This document shows positions 1 to 5,703 of a stretch of DNA of 7,103 nucleotides, one piece after another. The translations under genes were made by a program, and so were the position numbers. The DNA is from DATIBL01 sp035457505 (GTDB lineage: Bacteria; Patescibacteriota; Minisyncoccia; Phycocordibacterales; UBA6899): NCBI GenBank assembly GCA_035457505.1, contig DATIBL010000122.1, positions 1 to 7,103 of the forward strand, given 5' to 3'. Positions within the stretch are counted from its first letter, which is position 1, and each line of letters begins with the position of its first letter. The notes beneath the pieces are model-generated. The model had not been told where the DNA came from and ran no database searches. It was given only the letters and a program-made list of their open reading frames with translations.

Positions 1-337
1 GGGAGAGCTTGCACTTCTCGAGGCCGAGCCCGAACTTTCCGCACTGATCCGCAAGATCTCCGGAAAGAAAGATCTCAAGAAGGTGCGTTTCTATCGCGGA
101 GCGCGCATGGCGTGCGATATCTGCGGCGGTACCGGATATAACGGACGCATCGGGATCTTTGAAGTGATGGAAGTCTCGGAGCGCATTCGTGCGTTGATCG
201 CGCAGAAGACGCCGGCTGACATGATCACCAAAGCTGCACACGAGGAGGGGATGACGACCATGCTTGAGGACGGGATCGAAAAGATGCTGAAAGGCATGAC
301 GACGCTCGAGGAGGTCATTCGCGCCACAAAGGCATAG
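1..337 (+). CDS. pilB: PilB/GspE-family pilus assembly ATPase, C-terminal fragment
   Basis: Partial gene cut by the left window edge; reading frame begins at base 2 and ends at TAG 335-337 (111 visible codons). PilB/GspE ATPases hydrolyse ATP at the cytoplasmic base of the type IV pilus or type II secretion machine to drive pilin polymerisation. The visible part is the C2/zinc region and C-terminus: a CxxC pair (CDIC, bases 113-124) followed directly by GTGYNGRIGIFEVM, the family signature GY.GR.GI.E, then the closing helices ending in TTLEEVIRATKA. The partner CxxC normally lies about 30-40 residues upstream, which would be just outside the window. Walker A, Asp-box and Walker B also lie outside. 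An internal GTG at 83 is not the true start, because the frame is open back to the edge and encodes family-like helical sequence. A retraction ATPase PilT is excluded by the zinc motif. Confidence 0.93.
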   Translation, partial: GELALLEAEPELSALIRKISGKKDLKKVRFYRGARMACDICGGTGYNGRIGIFEVMEVSERIRALIAQKTPADMITKAAHEEGMTTMLEDGIEKMLKGMTTLEEVIRATKA

Positions 338-414
338 ATCGAGAAAGCAGACGCGGCGAACATCGAGCGCCGAGGGTTTGCCGGGTTCAGCGTTTTGGCG
401 GATAATTAGCACAT

Positions 415-1467
415 ATGGGGCTCTTCCGCGTGGGTTCGCAGGAACTCGTTGATTTTGCGAAACATCTTTCCGTGATGCTGAAAAGCGGCATCACGATCAA
501 TGAGGCGCTCGGCGAATTGTCGGAGGATGCGTCCTCGCAGCGGCTTCGGAAAATTCTTATCCGCGTGAAAACGGATATTGAATCTGGAACGCCGCTCTCG
601 GAGGCGTTTGGCAAAGAGCGCCGCACGTTCGGCGACATTTTCATCTCGATCGTGAAGGCGGGCGAGTCGTCGGGAACGCTTGAGGAAAATCTGGAATTTC
701 TTGCGACGTGGCTCGAGCACAACAGCGACATTCGCCGCGAAGTGCATGGTGCGATGCTCTATCCCGCGATCGTGTTCTGCGCGACGATCGGCATGTCGGC
801 AGGACTTTCGCTTATGGTGCTGCCGCGCCTGGTTCCCGTATTCTCGCAGCTTGCGGTCGAACTGCCGTGGCCGACGCGGTTCCTTCTTGGGCTCACGGAA
901 TTTCTTCAACACTCATGGGTGCTCGCGCTCGGGGGGATTGCGGTGGTGGTTGTCGGATTCAGCTTTTTGAATCGTCTGCTCGCCGTGAAGCGGGTCACGC
1001 ATCGCGTGATTCTTGCTCTTCCGTTTTTCGGCAAACTCCTCCGTCAGTATCAACTCACGCTGATCGGACAGCTTTTCACGACGCTTTTCCGAAGCGGGAT
1101 GTCGATCTATGAGATCCTCGACATCACCTCCGAAGGCGCGACGAATCTCGTCTACCGGGATGCACTGAGAGAGATCGGTATAAAGATCACGAAAGGGACC
1201 TCGCTTGCGGATGCGATGCGCGATGCGCCAAAACTTTTTCCGCGGAATATGATCTCGATTGTCGCGGTCGGCGAGCGAAGCGGAACGATTGATGAATCCT
1301 TCGTGTATCTTACTGAGTACTATCGGAAGGAAGTTTACGCTGCGACGAAGCGGCTACCGACCATCATCGAGCCGATCTTGCTTCTTGTGATGGGACTTAT
1401 GGTCGCATTCATCGCGATCGCGATCATTATGCCGATCTACCAGTTCACTTCGCAGATCAGGCGCTAG
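415..1467 (+). CDS. pilC: PilC/GspF-family inner-membrane platform protein
   Basis: 350 residues, ATG start; an in-frame TAA at 403-405 limits any upstream extension. PilC is the polytopic platform protein that couples the PilB ATPase to pilin insertion. Two T2SSF domains are clear: domain 1 about residues 8-130, with KSGITINEAL and the signature KAGESSGTLEENL (81-93); domain 2 about 210-340, with RSGMSIYEIL and VGERSGTIDESF (285-296). Hydrophobic segments lie near 115-138, 168-187 and 318-341, the usual three-helix pattern. The protein is shorter than typical PilC (about 400 residues) because the N-terminal cytoplasmic segment before the first T2SSF domain is missing. The 77-bp spacer after pilB holds no recognisable promoter or terminator. 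The only purine-rich match near the start is GGCGGA at 397-402, 12 bases upstream, which is a weak ribosome site. Confidence 0.95.
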   Translation: MGLFRVGSQELVDFAKHLSVMLKSGITINEALGELSEDASSQRLRKILIRVKTDIESGTPLSEAFGKERRTFGDIFISIVKAGESSGTLEENLEFLATWLEHNSDIRREVHGAMLYPAIVFCATIGMSAGLSLMVLPRLVPVFSQLAVELPWPTRFLLGLTEFLQHSWVLALGGIAVVVVGFSFLNRLLAVKRVTHRVILALPFFGKLLRQYQLTLIGQLFTTLFRSGMSIYEILDITSEGATNLVYRDALREIGIKITKGTSLADAMRDAPKLFPRNMISIVAVGERSGTIDESFVYLTEYYRKEVYAATKRLPTIIEPILLLVMGLMVAFIAIAIIMPIYQFTSQIRR

Positions 1468-1472
1468 GCGCC
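1460..1472 (+). promoter_or_regulatory. Small GC-only inverted repeat looping out the pilC stop codon
   Basis: GGCGC (1460-1464) and GCGCC (1468-1472) are perfect complements, and the three-base loop is exactly the pilC stop codon TAG. It lies nine bases before the ATG of the next gene. The next bases are ATTTCTCCC rather than a run of T, so this is not a convincing intrinsic terminator. It could affect ribosome termination, re-initiation on the pseudopilin gene or RNA stability at the junction of the assembly and minor-pilin genes. It could also be chance in GC-rich sequence; no second copy was seen at the other junctions. Confidence 0.25.
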
Positions 1473-1481
1473 ATTTCTCCC

Positions 1482-1955
1482 ATGCATGCGTTTCGAGCAC
1501 GATCACGGAGGCGGGCGGCAAATCGAGGCTTCACGATCCTCGAGCTCGCGCTCGTGATCGGCATCGGCGTGCTTCTGGTAGGACTGACGCTCCCGATCGC
1601 TGTGCGCTTCTATCAGCTCACGATCGCGAATGAAACAGCGCGGGACATCGCGTCTGCGCTGCGCCGCGCAGAACGCTCCGCCTCATTCGGAGTTTCTGCA
1701 AGCGCGTTCGGCGTGCAGTTCTTTCCGGATCGTTATGTTGAGTTTCGCGGAGACACGTATGCATCACGGATCACAAGCGAAGACGCGGTTATTCCTCTGC
1801 CGCTCGGAACGACGATCTCCGGGATGCCGCTTGAGATCGTCTTTGCAGAGCAAACTGGAACACCGACAGCAACTGGGACGCTTGCGATCTCGCTTTTCGA
1901 ACAAACGCATGCGATCCGGATCAGCGATAATGGCCTCGTCGAGTATGCCGACTAA
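1482..1955 (+). CDS. FimT/GspH-like minor pseudopilin
   Basis: 157 residues with a class III prepilin signal: an Arg-rich leader of 16 residues ending in RG, then FTILELALVIGIGVLLVGL. Prepilin peptidase would cut after Gly16, leaving Phe at +1 and the conserved Glu at +5 (Glu21). The hydrophobic helix (about 17-40) is followed by amphipathic helix NETARDIASALRRAERSA and a beta-rich head containing FGVQFF, YVEFRGDTYASR, LPLGTTI and EIVFAEQTGTPTATGTLAISL. The GTP..TGTL pattern near the end is typical of FimT/GspH minor pilins, which are low-abundance subunits of the tip or priming complex. The start ATG is 14 bp after pilC with no Shine-Dalgarno. The 3' end overlaps the next start by 11 bp, implying translational coupling. 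The exact subclass (FimT, FimU or GspH) is not decided. Confidence 0.9.
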   Translation: MHAFRARSRRRAANRGFTILELALVIGIGVLLVGLTLPIAVRFYQLTIANETARDIASALRRAERSASFGVSASAFGVQFFPDRYVEFRGDTYASRITSEDAVIPLPLGTTISGMPLEIVFAEQTGTPTATGTLAISLFEQTHAIRISDNGLVEYAD

Positions 1956-4740
1956 ACACTTCCGACGTCTGCATTCCACGCGCGGCGTGAGTCTGATCGA
2001 AGTACTGATCGCGATGGCGCTCTTTATCCTTTCGGTTTCGATGCTCGGTATGCTCGGTTTTACCGGCGTCGATCTCGCGCGCGAAGGGGTCGAACGATCG
2101 CAGGCGGTTGCGTATGCAGAGGAGGGCGTCGAAGCGCTTCGCGCGATCCGGTCTGAAAGCTTCGCGCTCTTGGTTCCCGGCACATACGGATTGTCTCGCT
2201 CAAGCGGTTCTTGGCAGCTCTCTCCGAGTCCGGACACGAATGGATCATATACGCGCACCGTGACTCTTGCTCCATCGGGCTCGGGTCGCATTGCGATGAC
2301 GCTTGATGTGGACTGGGCGATCGCACCCGGCCGGAACGGGAACGTCCATCTTTCTGGCATGCTCGCGAGTCTGCTTTCTGCGTTTTGGTTGCAGACGACC
2401 AGCATAGATTTTTCCGCCGGATCACAGAATGGTGTCGATATCCGTGCTGAGGGCGATGGTGCGGTTGGTCTTTCACTTGCTGGCGACTGGTCCTCTCCGA
2501 AGCAGCTTTCGACACATGACCTTGATGGCATTCCGACTGTTCTTTCTCTCCGCGAAGCAGAAGGAGTTCTCTATGCCGGGACGACGGTGGTCGCAGGATC
2601 AGAATTCACGGCGATCGATATTGCGGACGTGTCAGCTGGGACGCTTCCGCGCATTGCGGGCGTAGACATCGGCGCAGAGGTGAGCGATATCGCGATCGTC
2701 GGCGGATACGCCTATCTTGCCACCTCGGACAACGCTCGCGAGCTTGTCGTCGTTCGTCTTTCTGATATGACCGTCGTAAATTCCTATAATGCGGCGGGCG
2801 GCGCGAATGGACTTTCTCTTACTGCGACCGGGACGACGCTTTATCTTGGTCGCGCGTCGTCTGCGAGTCCGGAACTCTTCCGCTTTTCGATCGCCGATCC
2901 GCTTGCGCCGCTTGCGCCGCTTGCGAATGCAGAATTCACGGCGAATGTGAATGCGATGGCAGTTGGTTCAGGCCATCTCTTTCTGGCGACAGCACTCGAT
3001 ACTGCTGAACTTTCCGTGCGCGATGCGACAACGCTTGCCTCGGTGAATATGCTTGATCTGGTGAACAACGCGGATGGAAACGCGATTGCGCTCGACGGAA
3101 CGATCGCCTATCTGGTGCGGCAGAATTCCGGTGCGCCCGAGGTGGTTGCGATCGATGTGACGGATCCAGTCGGAACGCTCGTTGAGCTTGCTGGGGCAAA
3201 TATTTCTGGGAATGCTCGCGATGTCACACTTCGTCCCGACGGTCGCGTTCTTGTTTCGTCTGATGCGGCCTCGTCCGAGATGATCGTACTCACCACTGCG
3301 ACGCTTGCTTTGGTTGGCACCTTTGATGCGACCAGTGCTGTCGGCGCGGAAAGTGTCGCCTATGCCGGAGCTGCTGCGTTTCTCGGTACAATCGCGGCAA
3401 GTCCGGATGTGATCGCGGTGCGTGGCGGCAGCGGATCATGGGAATCACCGCAGCTTACCGGCACGGTAAATCTTCCCAGCGGAACAAATGCGGACGCGAT
3501 CGCGGTTGTCGGGAATCGCGCGTATGTTGGAACACTTGAGCAAGGTGGAGCTGCTGCGGAATTTTACTCGATCGATGTGACGGATCCGCAGGCACCTCTG
3601 CAGATTGGATCGCTCAACGTTGCAACTGCGATCCGCGATATGGCGATCGCTGGAAATTATGCGTACCTTGCGACGACTGACACTGCGCGAGAGCTTGTCG
3701 TCGTAAACATCGCAAATCCTGCGGCTCCGGTGATTGCTGGCAGCTACAATGTTGCCGGGAACGTCTCGGGTCTTTCGGTGGCAGCCAGCGGAACAACGAT
3801 CTATCTTGGAACACAGAACAACACTGGCGGAACCGGACGAGAGTTCCATATTTTGAATGCCGCAATCCCGGGTGCCATTGTCCTTCTTGGAGCGAGAGAG
3901 ATCGGAGCAGATATCACCGATATCGTGCTTGCTGGACAGTTCGCTGCCTGTGCAAGCGGCAACAATGCGAAAGAGCTCACGATCCTCGATGTTGGAAATC
4001 CTGCGTCGATTCTCGAGGCGTCGTCGTACAACACGAGCGGAACAGCGGACGGACTCTCTGTGGATGTCGACGGATCAATCGTATATCTTGGGACGCAGAA
4101 TAATGGGGGGACTGCGGATTTCTATACCTTCAACCTCTTTATAAATGGCAATGTGACCCTCGCGGGATTCCTTGATCTTGCGGGAGACAATGCTGGCATC
4201 GCTGTCGCGAATAGCATGGCATTTGTCGCAAACAATCGCGCAGGTGCCGGCCTCACGGTGATCGATGTGACAACGCCTGGGACTCCGGTCGTGCGCGCAC
4301 ACATGACTCCGGGATCGAACGCCGCGGATGTTGCCGCCGATGGGATACGTGCGTATGTGGCTCTGACGCTCGACACCCGCGAGTTTGCGATCATTGCCCC
4401 AGCGGGATTACCAACAGAGCGCATTCGCGAGGGGTGGCAGACCTCCTCGGCGTTCGACTCCGGCGCAGCGGGGACGGCATGGGGAACGCTTTCTTTTGCG
4501 GGAAACGGAACGGGGACTATGGCGATCCAGGTGCGTACTGCTGTCGACGCCGCGGGACTTCCGTTCGCATCGTGGGTGGGCGATCTCGGCGTAATCGGTG
4601 CGTACTATACGAGTACATCGAGTACGATCGTTGTGGATCCGCTTTCAAGCGGAACGCAGTGGATCCAGTATCGCGCGCGGCTCACCGGCGATGGCGCGAC
4701 CACGCCCATCCTCGAGTCTGTGCAACTCACCTATAATTGA
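1945..4740 (+). CDS. PilV/GspI-like pseudopilin fused to tandem beta-propellers and a C-terminal beta-sandwich-like domain
   Basis: The frame is open from 1630, but the true start is ATG 1945: it puts a short basic leader (MPTKHFRRLHSTRG) before the prepilin motif VSLIEVLIAMALFIL, with cleavage after Gly14 and Glu19 at +5. This gives 931 residues, against roughly 120-200 for a normal PilV. Order: pilin helix 15-41; helix and head to about 150, with the PilV-like SYTRTVTLA and LDVDWAI; linker; about 14 propeller blades (roughly 180-820) resembling LVIVD-type repeats, e.g. AYLATSDNARELVVV and EFYSIDVTDP; then 826-931, with WQTSSAFDSG, IQVRTA and WIQYRARL, a beta-sandwich-like domain ending LESVQLTYN. 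Only the helix should sit in the membrane, with the rest exposed. By analogy with minor-pilin operons I infer a pilus-tip subunit that recognises a surface, partner cell or ligand. It overlaps the preceding gene by 11 bp and is followed 4 bp later by the next pseudopilin. Ligand unknown. Confidence 0.88.
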   Translation: MPTKHFRRLHSTRGVSLIEVLIAMALFILSVSMLGMLGFTGVDLAREGVERSQAVAYAEEGVEALRAIRSESFALLVPGTYGLSRSSGSWQLSPSPDTNGSYTRTVTLAPSGSGRIAMTLDVDWAIAPGRNGNVHLSGMLASLLSAFWLQTTSIDFSAGSQNGVDIRAEGDGAVGLSLAGDWSSPKQLSTHDLDGIPTVLSLREAEGVLYAGTTVVAGSEFTAIDIADVSAGTLPRIAGVDIGAEVSDIAIVGGYAYLATSDNARELVVVRLSDMTVVNSYNAAGGANGLSLTATGTTLYLGRASSASPELFRFSIADPLAPLAPLANAEFTANVNAMAVGSGHLFLATALDTAELSVRDATTLASVNMLDLVNNADGNAIALDGTIAYLVRQNSGAPEVVAIDVTDPVGTLVELAGANISGNARDVTLRPDGRVLVSSDAASSEMIVLTTATLALVGTFDATSAVGAESVAYAGAAAFLGTIAASPDVIAVRGGSGSWESPQLTGTVNLPSGTNADAIAVVGNRAYVGTLEQGGAAAEFYSIDVTDPQAPLQIGSLNVATAIRDMAIAGNYAYLATTDTARELVVVNIANPAAPVIAGSYNVAGNVSGLSVAASGTTIYLGTQNNTGGTGREFHILNAAIPGAIVLLGAREIGADITDIVLAGQFAACASGNNAKELTILDVGNPASILEASSYNTSGTADGLSVDVDGSIVYLGTQNNGGTADFYTFNLFINGNVTLAGFLDLAGDNAGIAVANSMAFVANNRAGAGLTVIDVTTPGTPVVRAHMTPGSNAADVAADGIRAYVALTLDTREFAIIAPAGLPTERIREGWQTSSAFDSGAAGTAWGTLSFAGNGTGTMAIQVRTAVDAAGLPFASWVGDLGVIGAYYTSTSSTIVVDPLSSGTQWIQYRARLTGDGATTPILESVQLTYN
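2482..4404 (+). repeat. Tandem duplicated seven-blade propeller units inside the large pseudopilin (14 blades)
   Basis: Within the 931-residue protein the pattern 'Asp/Gly-hydrophobic, x-x-G-x-x-Ala-Tyr-Leu-Ala/Gly-Thr' recurs 14 times. Anchor aromatic or equivalent positions are about 210, 257, 300, 346, 389, 436, 479, 527, 574, 620, 668, 714, 760 and 804, i.e. every 43-48 residues. Blades 1-7 and 8-14 align with a near-constant offset of 317 residues: Trp182/Trp499, Pro185/Pro502 and Tyr257/Tyr574. DNA still shows it: GAGCTTGTCGTCGT occurs at 2740-2753 and 3691-3704, exactly 951 bp apart. Each unit opens with G.W.SP (180-185, 497-502). Blade types alternate (ARELVVV-type, then EFY.IDV-type), and the alternation breaks at the 7/8 junction. 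Assigned by hand alignment, so boundaries are approximate. Confidence 0.75.
2899..2925 (+). repeat. Three perfect 9-bp tandem repeats (CCGCTTGCG) in the propeller coding region
   Basis: CCGCTTGCG is repeated three times without mismatch, encoding Pro-Leu-Ala three times (residues 319-327) in the connection between blades 3 and 4 of the first propeller. The unit is a multiple of three, so gain or loss by slippage would keep the frame and only change a surface-loop length. The nearby 14-mer AGAATTCACGGCGA (2601-2614 and 2931-2944) is a separate short repeat. Confidence 0.7.
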
Positions 4741-4744
4741 GCAT

Positions 4745-5269
4745 ATGATCCGACGAGCGACACACGAGGAGAAGGGAAGCACGCTGCTTGAGCTCGTGCT
4801 TTATCTTGGTCTCTCGTCGATCGTACTTACCGGAATCGGCGTTGTTGCGGGGAATGTTCTCGATAGCGGCGCAAAAGGAGATGCGATCGCGGATGTGCGC
4901 TATGGCGCATCATTCGCACTTGGCGAGATCGCGGAGGCGCTTCGTGCAGCTGATGGAATCGTACTGCCGCCTCAGGGTGCGACCGGAACTGCGCTCACGC
5001 TGATCGGCACTTCTTCCTCGACTGATCCGATTGTTGTTGCGATGGCTTCTGGGACGCTCATGATGACGATCGGGACGGGAACTCCGCATGCGCTGTTGCC
5101 GGAAACGGTACGGCTCATCAGTGCAACATTTGAGCATCTTGGATCCCCGACGCAGAAGAGTTCTGTCCGCATGACGCTCGAGCTTGATGCGGCTGATCCG
5201 TCCGCCGCTGCACAATTTCATTATCGCGAGACCTTTATCCGCACGGCGACGCTTCGCGTGATTCCCTAG
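4745..5269 (+). CDS. PilW/GspJ-like minor pseudopilin
   Basis: 174 residues from ATG 4745. The frame is open further upstream inside the previous gene, but this start places the short leader MIRRATHEEKG directly before STLLELVLYLGLSSIVLTG. Predicted prepilin peptidase cleavage is after Gly11, giving Ser +1 and Glu16 at +5. The helix spans about 12-36; an amphipathic stretch (DVRYGASFALGEIAEALRAADGI) follows, then a small beta-rich head with LTLIGTSSSTDPIVVAM, LLPETVRLISATFEHLG and SSVRMTLELD. The E-L-V-L-Y start, the 'R.A..I..P..G..G..L' arrangement and the late 'VRMTLEL' strand fit PilW/GspJ-type minor pilins, which sit with PilV and PilX in the tip complex. It lies four bases after the previous TGA, has no Shine-Dalgarno, and ends two bases before the next ATG. 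PilW versus GspJ cannot be separated. Confidence 0.85.
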   Translation: MIRRATHEEKGSTLLELVLYLGLSSIVLTGIGVVAGNVLDSGAKGDAIADVRYGASFALGEIAEALRAADGIVLPPQGATGTALTLIGTSSSTDPIVVAMASGTLMMTIGTGTPHALLPETVRLISATFEHLGSPTQKSSVRMTLELDAADPSAAAQFHYRETFIRTATLRVIP

Positions 5270-5271
5270 CT

Positions 5272-5700
5272 ATGATCGTCTCTTGCTCTCGATCCAAAAC
5301 ACTCGAACGCGTATCTGGCGGCTATGTTGCGCTCGTCGGTGTGCTCGTCTTTTCTGCACTCATCCTGCTCGTTGGAATCGGCGTTTCCCTGAGGGGGATC
5401 AATGTTGCAGAAGGATCGCTCGATGAGGCGTTTGCGGCGCATGCGCGAACACTCGCCGATGCCTGTGCAGAGGAGGCGCTTCTTCGACTCAAAAGCAATT
5501 TCGGATACGCAGGAAACGAGACTATAATAGTAGGAGGAAGCGACACGTGCACGATCGTGTCGGTTTCCGGCTCTGGCAATACCGATCGCGTCATTCTTGC
5601 AGAGGCGGCGGTCGGGCGAACGCTTTCGCGCGTTCGCGTCGATGTCGAGCGGCTGACCCCATCTCTCCTCGTGCGTGCTTGGGACCGCGTCCCGAATTGA
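5272..5700 (+). CDS. PilX/GspK-like minor pilin-type protein
   Basis: 142 residues from ATG 5272, two bases after the previous stop. A short leader (to Gly16-Gly17) precedes YVALVGVLVFSALILLVGIGVSLRG, one long N-terminal hydrophobic helix. If cut after Gly17 the +5 residue is Val22, not Glu. GspK-type subunits also lack the usual Glu5. After the helix come the ALADACAEEALLRL-like stretch (about 58-74) and NETIIVGGSDTCTIVSVSGSG, a small head with Cys65 and Cys93 that could form a disulphide outside the membrane. Its place as fourth pilin-type gene after FimT-, PilV- and PilW-like genes matches pilX/gspK. I recall similar short proteins from CPR pilus loci, usually left as hypothetical. Function as the tip or priming component is inferred from order and helix; whether it is processed is uncertain. 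Confidence 0.72.
   Translation: MIVSCSRSKTLERVSGGYVALVGVLVFSALILLVGIGVSLRGINVAEGSLDEAFAAHARTLADACAEEALLRLKSNFGYAGNETIIVGGSDTCTIVSVSGSGNTDRVILAEAAVGRTLSRVRVDVERLTPSLLVRAWDRVPN
5523..5537 (+). promoter_or_regulatory. Possible internal -10 box (TATAAT) and Shine-Dalgarno (AGGAGG) inside the pilX-like gene
   Basis: TATAAT at 5523-5528 matches the sigma-70 -10 consensus exactly, and AGGAGG at 5532-5537 matches the ribosome-site consensus exactly, which none of the real starts here does. They are encoded by ACT ATA ATA GTA GGA GGA, codons that stand out from the ATC/GCG/GTC-rich style around them. No good -35 is seen: 17 bases upstream reads TTCGGA. The GTG nine bases after AGGAGG opens only an out-of-frame shadow. 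Alternatives are a pilM-proximal internal promoter, a ribosome pause site, or chance. Confidence 0.2.
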
Positions 5701-5703
5701 TCC

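Noticed and set aside
338..414. Possible promoter or terminator between pilB and pilC
   Set aside because: No convincing -35/-10 pair, long stem or T-run found in the 77 bp.
1630..1944. N-terminal extension of the large pseudopilin to ATG 1630
   Set aside because: It overlaps the FimT/GspH-like gene and places over 100 unrelated residues before the prepilin leader; ATG 1945 directly precedes a proper leader and cleavage site.
1764..2531. Long minus-strand open frame (255 residues)
   Set aside because: It lies opposite the pseudopilin genes, and the translation is Ser/Arg-rich without domains; explained by the codon bias of the + strand.
5698..5700. TGA recoding that would fuse the pilX-like gene to pilM (same frame)
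   Set aside because: The two are in the same frame, but TGA also ends the large pseudopilin, no in-frame TGA is seen inside genes, and moderately high GC does not suit the UGA-glycine lineages; a plain stop is simplest.
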